From Thermoplasmatota archaeon (GTDB taxonomy: Archaea; Thermoplasmatota; E2; UBA202; JdFR-43): a stretch of 64,000 bases of DNA. The notes under the pieces were generated by a model. That model was not told where the DNA came from, made no database searches, and saw only the letters and a program-made list of their open reading frames with translations. Positions 49,338 through 58,460 of this stretch are shown piece by piece. A program made the position numbers and the translations under genes. Each line of letters opens with the position of its first letter. Position 1 is the stretch's first letter. The stretch is taken from positions 27,795-91,794 of the forward strand of contig JAPDJP010000015.1 in assembly GCA_029259055.1 (NCBI GenBank), read 5' to 3'.

Positions 49338-51716
49338 ATGGGGTTTATCAAATGGCTTAATGAAATTAGCAAGAAAGATATCGCTCTTTTTGGTGGTAAA
49401 AATGCATCTCTAGGGGAGCTTTATAAAAATTTGACAGAAAAAGGAATAAAAGTTCCAGATGGATTTGCCATATCTGCAGAAGCATATAAGTTTTTTTTAA
49501 AATGTGCGGGTTTAGAAGATAAAATAAAAAAATTGTTAGAAGATTTTGATAAGAGAAATTTAAGGGAATTAAAAGAAAGAGGAAGGAGGATAAGACAACT
49601 TATTTTGTCTGCTGAATTGCCAGAGGAACTTGTTAATGAAATAAAAGAAGCATATAAAAAGTTGGAAGAAATTTATGGAAAAAATGTAGATGTTGCTGTT
49701 AGAAGCAGTGCAACCGCTGAAGACTTACCAACAGCAAGCTTCGCAGGACAATATGAAACCTTCTTAAATATTAAGGGTGAGAAGAAATTAATAGATGCCA
49801 TAAAAAAATGTTACGCATCTCTTTTTACAGATAGGGCAATATCATATAGAGAGGATCACGGTTTTAGCCATTTTGATATATATTTATCAATAGGAGTACA
49901 AAAAATGGTGAGGGCAGATTTGGCATGTTCAGGGGTTATATTTACCATTGACCCAGAAACAGGTTTTAGAAATGTAATCTATATTACCGGTTCGTGGGGG
50001 TTGGGAGAGCTTGTTGTTAGAGGAGCTGTAAATCCAGATGCATTTTACATTTTTAAGCCGACTTTGGAAAAAGGTTATAAGGCGATTATTGAAAAGAAGC
50101 TGGGTGCCAAAAATAAAATGCTTGTTTATGGAAAAGATGGAATAATGGAAAAAGATGTTCCAGGGCATTTAACAGATAAATTTATTTTAGATGACAAGGA
50201 AATTTTAACCCTTGCTAAATGGGCTTTAGAAATAGAGAAACATTATGGAATGCCAATGGATATTGAATGGGCCAAAGATGGGATAACAAATGAACTATTT
50301 ATTTTGCAAGCTCGCCCAGAAACAGTTCATTCAAGAAGAAAGTCATTCTCGGTATATAGGTTAATAGAAAAAGGGGAGGTAATTGTTGAAGGAGAGGCGA
50401 TAGGAAATAAGATTGGAAGAGGTGTTGCAAGAATTGTAATGAGCATTGATGATATAGATGAATTTAAAGAAGGGGATGTTCTCGTTACAGATATGACAGA
50501 CCCAGACTGGGAACCAATAATGAAAATGGCATCAGCAATAGTAACAAATAGAGGAGGAAGAACCTGCCATGCTGCTATAGTAAGTAGGGAGTTGGGTATA
50601 CCAGCTGTAATAGGAACAAAAATTGCAACAGAAGTTATAAAGGATGGAGAAGAAATAACAGTGGATTGTTCCGAAGGGGTCGGAAAGGTATATAGGGGGT
50701 TGTTGAAATATGAGGAGGAGGAAATATCTTTTGATGATATTCCAAAAACAAAAACAAAAATAATGATGAACGTTGCCATACCAGAGAAAGCTTTTTTACT
50801 GTCTCAAATCCCAAATGATGGAGTTGGTTTGGCAAGGGTAGAATTTATTATAAGCTCCCATATTGGAATTCATCCAATGGCTCTGGTGGAATATGAAAGA
50901 CTCAAAATGGCAAGAGAGGAAAAAATAAGGGAAATAGTTAGAGAAATTGATAAAAGGACAGCAACATATAAGGATAAAAAAGATTTTTATATTGAACAGC
51001 TTGCAATGGGAATTGCAAAAATAGCATCAGCTTTTTATCCAAACGATGTAATAGTTAGATTCTCCGATTTTAAAACAAATGAATATGCAAGTTTGGTAGG
51101 AGGAAGTTTGTACGAGCCAATAGAAAATAATCCAATGCTTGGATGGAGGGGCGCCTCCCGTTACTATGATGAGAAATTTAAACCAGCTTTTGGGCTTGAA
51201 TGCAAAGCCATTAAAAAGGTGAGGGAAGAATTGGGCTTAAAAAATGTTAAAGTTATGATTCCTTTTTGTAGAACCCCTGAAGAGGGAATAAAAGTAATAA
51301 AGACCATGGAAGAATTTGGATTGAAGAGAGAAGATATAGAGATATATGTAATGTGTGAACTCCCTTCTAATGTTGTTTTGGCGGAAAAATTTGCAAAAAT
51401 CTTTGACGGATTTTCAATTGGTTCAAATGATTTGACACAACTTGTTTTAGGAATAGATAGGGATTCAAATTTGGTTGCTCATCTATTTGATGAAAGAAAT
51501 GATGCGGTTAAGAAAATGATAGAGATGGTAATAAATATTGCTAAAAAATATGATAGGAAAGTTGGAATATGTGGTCAGGCACCATCTGATTTTCCCGAAT
51601 TTGCTGAATTTTTGGTAGAAAAAGGGATAGATTCTATTTCTTTAAATCCAGATGCTGTCATTAAAACAAAATATTTAGTTGCCGAAAAGGAGAAGGAGAT
51701 GAAAAATGAGGGTTAA
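49338..51716 (+). CDS. ppsA: Phosphoenolpyruvate synthase
   Basis: 792 residues. It converts pyruvate + ATP to PEP + AMP + phosphate, the entry to gluconeogenesis in archaea. The N-terminal ATP-grasp domain shows G-G-K-N-A-S-L-G-E-L and R-S-S-A-T-A-E-D-L; the swivelling domain carries the phosphorylated His in G-G-R-T-C-H-A-A-I near 411; the C-terminal TIM barrel has G-W-R-G-A-S-R and the Cys acid in G-I-C-G-Q-A-P-S-D. The size matches the family. PEP feeds 3-phosphoglycerate, the acceptor used by the upstream GpgS. It has its own TATA box, so it may be a separate unit from the pyrG operon. Confidence 0.97.
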   Translation: MGFIKWLNEISKKDIALFGGKNASLGELYKNLTEKGIKVPDGFAISAEAYKFFLKCAGLEDKIKKLLEDFDKRNLRELKERGRRIRQLILSAELPEELVNEIKEAYKKLEEIYGKNVDVAVRSSATAEDLPTASFAGQYETFLNIKGEKKLIDAIKKCYASLFTDRAISYREDHGFSHFDIYLSIGVQKMVRADLACSGVIFTIDPETGFRNVIYITGSWGLGELVVRGAVNPDAFYIFKPTLEKGYKAIIEKKLGAKNKMLVYGKDGIMEKDVPGHLTDKFILDDKEILTLAKWALEIEKHYGMPMDIEWAKDGITNELFILQARPETVHSRRKSFSVYRLIEKGEVIVEGEAIGNKIGRGVARIVMSIDDIDEFKEGDVLVTDMTDPDWEPIMKMASAIVTNRGGRTCHAAIVSRELGIPAVIGTKIATEVIKDGEEITVDCSEGVGKVYRGLLKYEEEEISFDDIPKTKTKIMMNVAIPEKAFLLSQIPNDGVGLARVEFIISSHIGIHPMALVEYERLKMAREEKIREIVREIDKRTATYKDKKDFYIEQLAMGIAKIASAFYPNDVIVRFSDFKTNEYASLVGGSLYEPIENNPMLGWRGASRYYDEKFKPAFGLECKAIKKVREELGLKNVKVMIPFCRTPEEGIKVIKTMEEFGLKREDIEIYVMCELPSNVVLAEKFAKIFDGFSIGSNDLTQLVLGIDRDSNLVAHLFDERNDAVKKMIEMVINIAKKYDRKVGICGQAPSDFPEFAEFLVEKGIDSISLNPDAVIKTKYLVAEKEKEMKNEG

Positions 51717-51798
51717 AATAAAAATAATGGATGATATAAAATGTTATGATATAAAAGAAGCTTTTATAATAAATACAGAAATAAAATTTAATAAATGA
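51706..51798 (+). CDS. Possible 30-residue small protein bridging ppsA and nth
   Basis: ATG 51706 starts within the last codons of ppsA and the frame ends in TGA 51796-51798. That stop overlaps the nth ATG as ATGA, the usual linkage of coupled genes. GGAGAAGGAGAT lies 5-7 bases upstream, one of the better ribosome binding sites in this window. The peptide M-R-V-K-I-K-I-M-D-D-I-K-C-Y is amphipathic, with no recognisable family. It may be a real small protein, a coupling leader, or chance. Confidence 0.35.
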   Translation: MRVKIKIMDDIKCYDIKEAFIINTEIKFNK

Positions 51799-52433
51799 AC
51801 CATATAATAGCAAATATGGACATTGTAGAATTGTTAAGAAAAGAATATCCAGATGTAAAGGGAACAGCCTTACATTATACAAACCCCTTAGAATTGCTTG
51901 TTGCAACGATTTTATCAGCCCAAACAACGGATGAAAGAGTAAATATGATAACAAAAGATTTATTTAAAAAGTATAGAACAGCAGAAGATTATGCTAATGC
52001 AGATTTAGAAGAATTACAAAATGATATAAGAAGCGTTAATTTTTATAGGAACAAAGCAAAATATATAAAGCAATGCTGTCAAATATTGGTAGAAAAATAT
52101 AATGGGCAAGTTCCGGATTCGATGGAAGAATTACTTAAATTGCCTGGAGTAAGCAGGAAAACAGCTAATGTTGTTTTATCAAATGCTTTTAGGAAAGATG
52201 AGGGTATTGTTGTTGATACTCATGTAATGAGGCTTAGCCAGCGTTTAGGATTAACGAAAGAAAAAGATAGAGATAAAATTGAACAGGATTTAATGAAGAA
52301 GTTTCCCAAGGAAAAATGGTTTGATTTGGCTAATTTGCTCATTGCACATGGAAGAAAAATATGCAAAGCTCGTCAACCACTTTGCAATGAATGCGTTTTA
52401 AAAGATATATGTTTATATTATAAAGGCAAGTAA
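51795..52433 (+). CDS. nth: Endonuclease III (DNA glycosylase/AP lyase)
   Basis: 212 residues. It removes oxidised pyrimidines and nicks abasic sites. The helix-hairpin-helix is L-P-G-V-S-R-K-T-A-N near 116-125 with the catalytic Lys, followed by the catalytic Asp in V-D-T-H-V-M. The C-terminal iron-sulfur cluster C-K-A-R-Q-P-L-C-N-E-C-V-L-K-D-I-C has the C-x6-C-x2-C-x5-C spacing. S-A-Q-T-T-D near 43 is also conserved. Start is ATG 51795, with ATG 51816 possible. A TTTTATAATAAA tract about 25-30 bases upstream may give it an independent leaderless promoter. Confidence 0.96.
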   Translation: MNHIIANMDIVELLRKEYPDVKGTALHYTNPLELLVATILSAQTTDERVNMITKDLFKKYRTAEDYANADLEELQNDIRSVNFYRNKAKYIKQCCQILVEKYNGQVPDSMEELLKLPGVSRKTANVVLSNAFRKDEGIVVDTHVMRLSQRLGLTKEKDRDKIEQDLMKKFPKEKWFDLANLLIAHGRKICKARQPLCNECVLKDICLYYKGK

Positions 52434-52475
52434 CTTTACAAAATTTTATTTATCCTTGCTATATTTTTATAAAAA

Positions 52476-53528
52476 ATGTCTATAGAAGAGGAAATAAAAA
52501 GGCTTGAAGAAGAAATAAGAAATACTCCATATAATAAAGCTACTGAGCATCACATTGGGAGGCTAAAAGCAAAACTCGCAAAGCTTAAAGAGGAAGCGAG
52601 AAAAAGCAGAGCCAAGGGGCAGGGCTTTTTTATTAAAAAAGCTGGGGATGCAAGCGTTGCTATTATTGGGCCGCCTTCTGTGGGCAAATCTACTTTATTA
52701 AATGCCCTGACAAATGCAAATAGTAAGGTAGCGAATTATGCTTTTACTACAACAAAAATTATTCCTGGAATGATGGAATATGAAGGATGCCAAATTCAGC
52801 TGTTGGATTTGCCAGGCATTATATATGGTGCATCGGCTGGCAAGGGAAGAGGGAGAGAAATTATTGCTATGGCAAGAGTTGTTGATTTAATTCTTATTGT
52901 TGTGGATGTTTTTACTGTAAATGAGATCGATTTTATAAAAAAGGAACTATGGAATGCTGGAATAAGGATAAATGAGAAGCCACCAGATGTTATAATAAAG
53001 AAAAAGGATAGGGGAGGGATAAATATTGAATTTTCCAAGAAATGCAAATTAAGTTACGAAACAGCTAAGGCAATAATAATGGAATACATGAGCAATGCAG
53101 ATGTTGTTATAAGAGAGGATATAAATGAAGAGCAATTAATAGATGCGATTTTGGGTAATAGGGTGTATTTGCCATCTATTGTAGCAATAAATAAAATTGA
53201 TGTTGATAGTAAGATAAGCAAAATAAAAGATGCAATTTATATTTCCGCTAAGGAAGGTTATGGATTGGAAGAACTGAAAAAGAAAATATTTGAAAAATTG
53301 GAATTGATAAGAGTATATATGAAGCCAAATGGAAAAATCGAAGAAAAACCAATGGTTCTTAAAAAGGGAGCAACAATAAAAGATGTTTGTATAAAGTTGC
53401 ATAGAGATTTCCTAAAGAATTTCAAATTTGCCATAATTGAAGGACCATCTGCAGATTTTTCTAGACAAAGGGTAGGATTAAATCATAAGTTGGAAGATGG
53501 AGATATTGTAACTATTGTTGCTCGCTAA
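52476..53528 (+). CDS. DRG/Rbg-type GTP-binding protein (Obg superfamily) with TGS domain
   Basis: 350 residues. Developmentally regulated GTP-binding proteins act on ribosomes in archaea and eukaryotes. An N-terminal coiled helix pair with K-A-T-E-H-H-I-G is typical of the family. The G domain has G1 G-P-P-S-V-G-K-S near 65-72, the G2 T-T-T region, G3 D-L-P-G-I, G4 N-K-I-D and G5 S-A-K-E. A TGS domain forms the last 70 residues (P-M-V-L-K-K-G-A-T to G-D-I-V-T-I-V). It overlaps the aglB stop by 17 bases in convergent orientation. TTTTATTTA at 52444-52452 is the likely TATA box. Confidence 0.95.
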   Translation: MSIEEEIKRLEEEIRNTPYNKATEHHIGRLKAKLAKLKEEARKSRAKGQGFFIKKAGDASVAIIGPPSVGKSTLLNALTNANSKVANYAFTTTKIIPGMMEYEGCQIQLLDLPGIIYGASAGKGRGREIIAMARVVDLILIVVDVFTVNEIDFIKKELWNAGIRINEKPPDVIIKKKDRGGINIEFSKKCKLSYETAKAIIMEYMSNADVVIREDINEEQLIDAILGNRVYLPSIVAINKIDVDSKISKIKDAIYISAKEGYGLEELKKKIFEKLELIRVYMKPNGKIEEKPMVLKKGATIKDVCIKLHRDFLKNFKFAIIEGPSADFSRQRVGLNHKLEDGDIVTIVAR

Positions 53529-56500
53529 CTTCCATCCTCCTCAATTTAATGTCTCTCGTAATTGTTTTATCTCCAATCTTCACATTAATAATGGTTTCAT
53601 ATACATATCTGACTGTCTTATTGTCTTCTGTAGTGGTATAATTGACTACCATTCTATATTTTGAAGGATAAAGCCTCATTGAATAATTACCATTTTCGTC
53701 TGATGAAGTTGAAACATTTCTTGCATTTTTATCTAATGCGTTTATTACCTCAAAGTTGATTGGAACATTTGGCATTGTTTCATTTTCATCTAACTTTCCA
53801 TTTTTATTTGCATCATACCATACCTTACCTTTTATTTCAACTCTTGAAGGAGTCAATGAAACGTTATACCATATAGTTTCATTTGGTCTAATGACAACGC
53901 TCATTCTCTTCGTATCATATCCATTTTTGCTAACAGTTAGTAAATAAGATTTCGGCAACAATTTCTTTACTTCAAATTTACCATTCGCTCCTGTTGTAAT
54001 CTTTTTATCTCCAATTTGTACAGTTGCTTTCAATGGTTCATCTACACTTGCATTATATTTTCCGTCTCTATCTTTGTCCCAGAAAACTATTCCTTTTATT
54101 CCTCCCTTTTCAATGTTTATTATTCCTATATCACGCTTCCAGTGTTTAACACGAGTTGCTTCTTCCTCGCTTATAGGAGCAAATTTTCCAGTTTTATTAA
54201 ATGTAATTTCCTTTAGCAACACATTTCCAGAATAAAATGCAAGCGTTATGTTGCCTGCGGGAGCAATTACTTTAAAGTGACCATTTTCATCTGTTAATAC
54301 TCTATCATGTGGTATTTTTTCTATTGTTCTGTTTAGCCATCTATCTCCATATTCTAATTGTAAGGTTTGTTTGAAATCATCTCTTACAATTACCCATATA
54401 TTTTCAATAGGCTCTCCATCACTTTGCAAAGTGCCTTCTATTACAGCTCCTTCATAATATTTTGCAATTACAACAGCTGGCATACCATAGCATAATGATG
54501 CTCTATGGAAATATAAAGACTGATTTTTATTTATTGGTGATAGATATTTAATAACAAAATGTTTTAGATTTACAGTAGGATTATATAAGTAGTTTCCTTT
54601 TCCTAAAGGATCTGTTCTATTGTCTGTCCAGAAAGGAAGTAACATCCAATATCTATATTTTGTTGCATTTTCAAATAATGATTTTGAGAGGGTCTCACCC
54701 AAATAAACTCTATATACCATACTATCATAAAATTTATCCTTTCTCTGCACATATGTAGTAAATTCTCCATATATCTCTCTCAGCCTGTCAGAAGGCATGC
54801 TTTCTATTAAATCTTCATATTCATCAACAGTGAATTTTTCTCCAGTTTTTTGAGAAACATACATCAGTTTGAAATAATCATCTTCAGGCTTTTCATATCC
54901 ATATATTCCTTTATCTGCAAGAAAAGTAAATACGCTAAATATATTCACATCATAGCCTTCTACACCATAATACCTTATGCTTTTTCCAGTTATGTTCTGT
55001 ACTTCCCTATAAAACATTGTAATGTTTTCATCATCAAGTTCTGTTATCATTTTTACAGCATCATGGTATCGTGCATTTTCAGGTCTCACCCTATATTTGC
55101 TGCCACCATATTCCTCACCTATTATTTTTCCAACACTTGTATTTTCGTATTTTTCTGGCTCTTCTATTATTTTTATAAAACCTGGTGCCTTATCCTTTCC
55201 CAGATATTTTGCAATAATTTGCCTTGCCTCTATACTTAGCATGCCGTTTTTCTTATAATCTCCTTCAAGCAATCTTACTATAAGAACAGCCACCGCCTCC
55301 TGCTCACTTTCAGATGTATGGAAATTTGCTGCTGGAGGTATTCCTTCCTGGAAGTTGTCTGCTACGGTGGGGTTTTCCGCCATAGCAACACAATAGAATC
55401 CGTAGTCCCACCATGCTATAAATCCTGGCTTATTAGATAGATTGTGAGTTTGATGCCTTAGCCATTTGAAAGCATCAGCCCAGTACTTTTCAGTATGCAG
55501 TCCGAGACCAAATGCTCCCAATTTATCGCTCTTAAATTTTCCCTTAAATCCTTCTGGCAAGGAAGCATCAAATGCCAACCATCCGTTTGGCAAAATAACA
55601 AAGAAAGCAATAAGAAAAGCTCCCGCAATATGCCTTATTTTAACTCCTTTTTTGAAGCCATATAAGCCTCCCCCCACACTTTTTATGGTTTTAATCATTG
55701 AAGCAAAATTTATTTTATTTATGGCAAACCATAAGATTCCTCCTCCAAGTATCGCCATCAAAGGAACCAAATCATTAAGAAATCTTCCCGCTACCGAAAC
55801 AAGCCATGACTCTACCAGGAACCATATGATGAGGGTCATATATTCTTTTGGCAAACCCTTTTTATAATATCTATAAATAAGCAAGAAGAAACCAAGCCAT
55901 CCAAGCCAATATAATGCGGGGCCAAACGACATTACAGTTCTGCTGAAATCAAAAGTTGAAGCTTCTGCAATCGTTAAAGAAACTTTTTTTCCATAAATTC
56001 CCTTGCCAAATATAATTTCAGAAATTTTCTCCAATGGCATTAAATAAGGGTTGGTTGTGCCTTTTATTAGGTAAAAGAAAATAAGGAAAACTATAGCTAC
56101 AGCAAAAATAGAAGGCAATGAAATTACCCATGGAATATTCTTTTTACCTATCCATAAATAAATAATGCTGAAAACAGCAACAATTACTGGAATAAATAGT
56201 TGTAAAGTTGGAGAGAATCCAAACTTAATCCATAAAACCGGGAATGAGAGGAAATAACCAGTAAATAATGATAATAAAACTGTTCTAACAACCTTAACAT
56301 TGATTCGCTGTGTGATTATATCTATAAGCATTTGTACAATTCCATAAAAGCCAATTAGAGCATATATGTAATGGGAGGAGACCCATGTCATTGTTATTGA
56401 AGCAACAAAAACGCCAGAGAGACAAGCAAATGCCATCGATTTAACAGAATTTTTTTCCCTTAAGCTCATCATTAAAAACATTATTGAAGTTGTGACAAGT

Positions 56501-57036
56501 AGCAAAATAAAAGAGTCATGGTCATATAAAGAATAAGCTGAGCCGTGTCCAGAACTTAAATGAATAGGAATTAGAGCAACAATAAAGGCTGCTATTATTC
56601 CAGCTTTTCTATTAAAAATCATTCTCCCAATAAAATATACAGGAACTACAAGCAATGCTCCATATATTGCTGGCAATATTTGCATTGCATAACCCATTGC
56701 ATCTGTTTCTGACATAAAAATTGAGAGGAATTTCCCTACACCAATGGTAACCATGGTAAATAGAGGTGGTCTGCCTCCAGAGCCCTCTAAAGGATAGTTG
56801 AGCAGGGGGTCAAGCCCGCCATGCTTCCCCCCCATATATGGGAAGCGCCCCGTTTCTAAAGTTTTTGTTAACAATCTCATATTGTAGTAGGGGTCTGGAC
56901 CAGCTAGATAAAATTTATCTTCTAATTCTTTTGCTTCTTCATTTATTGCTACATTTGATGTAAGATTGAAATATGTATTCAAAAATAATACCATTAGAAA
57001 AGCAATTCCTACAAGTATTGCGTCCACCTTTTTCAT
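53512..57036 (-). CDS. aglB: Oligosaccharyltransferase AglB (STT3 family) with extended SdrD-B-like C-terminus
   Basis: 1174 residues. It transfers a lipid-linked oligosaccharide to Asn in N-x-S/T. About 13 membrane helices fill the first 520 residues. Catalytic motifs are visible: G-P-D-P-Y-Y-N (first D-x-D), S-L-Y-D-H-D-S-F, the external-loop T-I-A-E-A-S, and W-W-D-Y-G near 540. After the soluble catalytic part (to about 900), a tail of about 280 residues holds beta-sandwich repeats like SdrD-B/carboxypeptidase-regulatory domains, two with D-x-D-x-D-G calcium-like loops (D-K-D-R-D-G-K-Y and D-A-N-K-N-G-K-L-D). I chose ATG 57036 (M-K-K-V-D) over 57057 because the first helix follows at once and a TATA-like AAATATATATT lies about 30 bases upstream. 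Confidence 0.95.
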   Translation of the reverse strand: MKKVDAILVGIAFLMVLFLNTYFNLTSNVAINEEAKELEDKFYLAGPDPYYNMRLLTKTLETGRFPYMGGKHGGLDPLLNYPLEGSGGRPPLFTMVTIGVGKFLSIFMSETDAMGYAMQILPAIYGALLVVPVYFIGRMIFNRKAGIIAAFIVALIPIHLSSGHGSAYSLYDHDSFILLLVTTSIMFLMMSLREKNSVKSMAFACLSGVFVASITMTWVSSHYIYALIGFYGIVQMLIDIITQRINVKVVRTVLLSLFTGYFLSFPVLWIKFGFSPTLQLFIPVIVAVFSIIYLWIGKKNIPWVISLPSIFAVAIVFLIFFYLIKGTTNPYLMPLEKISEIIFGKGIYGKKVSLTIAEASTFDFSRTVMSFGPALYWLGWLGFFLLIYRYYKKGLPKEYMTLIIWFLVESWLVSVAGRFLNDLVPLMAILGGGILWFAINKINFASMIKTIKSVGGGLYGFKKGVKIRHIAGAFLIAFFVILPNGWLAFDASLPEGFKGKFKSDKLGAFGLGLHTEKYWADAFKWLRHQTHNLSNKPGFIAWWDYGFYCVAMAENPTVADNFQEGIPPAANFHTSESEQEAVAVLIVRLLEGDYKKNGMLSIEARQIIAKYLGKDKAPGFIKIIEEPEKYENTSVGKIIGEEYGGSKYRVRPENARYHDAVKMITELDDENITMFYREVQNITGKSIRYYGVEGYDVNIFSVFTFLADKGIYGYEKPEDDYFKLMYVSQKTGEKFTVDEYEDLIESMPSDRLREIYGEFTTYVQRKDKFYDSMVYRVYLGETLSKSLFENATKYRYWMLLPFWTDNRTDPLGKGNYLYNPTVNLKHFVIKYLSPINKNQSLYFHRASLCYGMPAVVIAKYYEGAVIEGTLQSDGEPIENIWVIVRDDFKQTLQLEYGDRWLNRTIEKIPHDRVLTDENGHFKVIAPAGNITLAFYSGNVLLKEITFNKTGKFAPISEEEATRVKHWKRDIGIINIEKGGIKGIVFWDKDRDGKYNASVDEPLKATVQIGDKKITTGANGKFEVKKLLPKSYLLTVSKNGYDTKRMSVVIRPNETIWYNVSLTPSRVEIKGKVWYDANKNGKLDENETMPNVPINFEVINALDKNARNVSTSSDENGNYSMRLYPSKYRMVVNYTTTEDNKTVRYVYETIINVKIGDKTITRDIKLRRMEVSEQQ

Positions 57037-57100
57037 TTTAATCAGTGGGATAAACATTTGTAAATATATATTTTTCTGTTGCGGGAATTTTTTATTTATA

Positions 57101-57880
57101 TTATTTCATTCCCCCACCTGTTATTTTACAGGTCAAATAACCCAGCAGACCAAAAAAAAGCCGTAGTAAACCCCAGAAAGTTAAATGCGTAGAAAACATC
57201 TGTTTAAAAGAATATTGTTTCCATAATCTCCCATGCTTTAAAGTCAATTGTTTGCGTCCATAACCATTTCTATATGCCTGCTTTAAAAAAGCTATGGCAT
57301 TTTCTCTGACATATCTATAGACAATGGCATTTTCCTCAAAGTATATTTTATAACCCACATCTACCGCCCTCAAATTCAAATCAATGTCTTCCGCTGTTAT
57401 AAAACGAGGGTCAAATCCTCCTATTTTTTCTAAAACTTCTTTTCTGTAAGTTGTATTAGTTCCAGGTATTGAGATATCAAAACCTTTATAATATAATTTT
57501 ACTCTATCCAGCTCAAATTTCTTTTTTCCTCTCATTACACATTTTCCAGCAATAATTTTATGTCCATCTTGCAAAGCTTTTCTTATATTTTTTATCCATT
57601 CCTTGTCTGCTCTATCATCCGCTCCTATAAAAGCGATGGCTTCTCCTTTTGCTTTCTCAATTCCAAAATTTAAGCTCTCGCCAATATTTCCCTTCTTTAT
57701 ATATAATTTTATAAAAGGGTATTTTTTCATATAATTCTTGACAATTTCCTGGGTAGCATCTTTACTGGCAGAATCAACAACTATGATTTCTATTGGTTGC
57801 TCTTGAACAACAAGCGTATCTAATAATTGTCCAATATTTTTTTCCTCGTTTTTTGTTGGCACAACAATGCTAATTAGCAT
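57101..57880 (-). CDS. Family 2 glycosyltransferase
   Basis: 259 residues. GT2 fold: I-S-I-V-V-P-T-K-N-E-E at the N-terminus, V-V-D-S-A-S-K-D near 36, the metal-binding F-I-G-A-D-D-R-A-D near 78, and the acceptor-side T-A-E-D-I-D-L-N (E-D motif). A C-terminal amphipathic or membrane-associated segment (F-W-G-L-L-R-L-F-F-G-L-L-G-Y) suggests action at the membrane on a lipid-linked glycan. It sits between aglB and the sugar-nucleotide cluster, so N-glycan assembly is likely. ATG 57880 is preferred to 57925 because it begins at the first strand and follows a TATA-like TTTTTATTTTAA. Confidence 0.9.
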   Translation of the reverse strand: MLISIVVPTKNEEKNIGQLLDTLVVQEQPIEIIVVDSASKDATQEIVKNYMKKYPFIKLYIKKGNIGESLNFGIEKAKGEAIAFIGADDRADKEWIKNIRKALQDGHKIIAGKCVMRGKKKFELDRVKLYYKGFDISIPGTNTTYRKEVLEKIGGFDPRFITAEDIDLNLRAVDVGYKIYFEENAIVYRYVRENAIAFLKQAYRNGYGRKQLTLKHGRLWKQYSFKQMFSTHLTFWGLLRLFFGLLGYLTCKITGGGMK

Positions 57881-57927
57881 TGTAGTAAAAGAAAAATTAA
57901 AATAAAAATGTTGGCCATTCGCCAAAA

Positions 57928-57936
57928 TTTTTATAC
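57928..57936 (+). promoter_or_regulatory. TATA box of the sugar-nucleotide gene cluster
   Basis: TTTTTATAC lies 23-31 bases before the ATG at 57959. It is the only clear promoter ahead of at least seven co-directed genes running to the window end. Confidence 0.5.
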
Positions 57937-57958
57937 ATGGATGTAATAAGGTTTCGTG

Positions 57959-58429
57959 ATGAACATAATTAAGGATTGTAAAATAGGTAAGAACACTATA
58001 ATAAGGGAACCTGTAAATTTATATAAATGCGAAATAGGAGACAACTGCAAAATTGGGGGATTTGTTTATATTGAAGAGGGAGTAAAAATAGGCAATAACT
58101 GTAAAATAAGACCTTTTGTTTTTATACCTACGGGAGTTACAATAGAAGATGGGGTTTTTGTAGGGCCGGGAGTAACTTTTATTAATGATAAGTATCCCCG
58201 TGCCATAAATCCAGATGGAAGTTTAAAAGGCGATAAAGATTGGCAACTTATCAAAACATTAGTAAAAAAGGGAGCATCCATAGGGGCTGGAGCTACGATA
58301 ATGTGTGGGGTAACGATAGGAGAATTTGCAGTTGTTGGAGCTGGAAGCGTAGTTACAAAAGATGTTCCTCCAAGAGCTGTCGTTGTAGGAAATCCCGCAC
58401 GAATAGTGAAGGAGGGAGTAGAGTGGTGA
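57959..58429 (+). CDS. Left-handed beta-helix N-acetyltransferase, WbpD-like
   Basis: 156 residues of hexapeptide repeats, which fold as a left-handed beta-helix trimer. The segment [16 protein letters not shown] is characteristic of WbpD-type enzymes that acetylate the 3-amino group of UDP-2-acetamido-3-amino-glucuronate. The C-terminus closes with G-N-P-A-R-I-V. The adjacent aminotransferase and oxidoreductase genes are the expected partners in making UDP-2,3-diacetamido-glucuronic acid. ATG 57959 is preferred to GTG 57956. The aminotransferase starts 32 bases after its stop. Confidence 0.88.
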   Translation: MNIIKDCKIGKNTIIREPVNLYKCEIGDNCKIGGFVYIEEGVKIGNNCKIRPFVFIPTGVTIEDGVFVGPGVTFINDKYPRAINPDGSLKGDKDWQLIKTLVKKGASIGAGATIMCGVTIGEFAVVGAGSVVTKDVPPRAVVVGNPARIVKEGVEW

Positions 58430-58460
58430 TATTGGGGAGTAGAATGATGGAGGAGATTGA

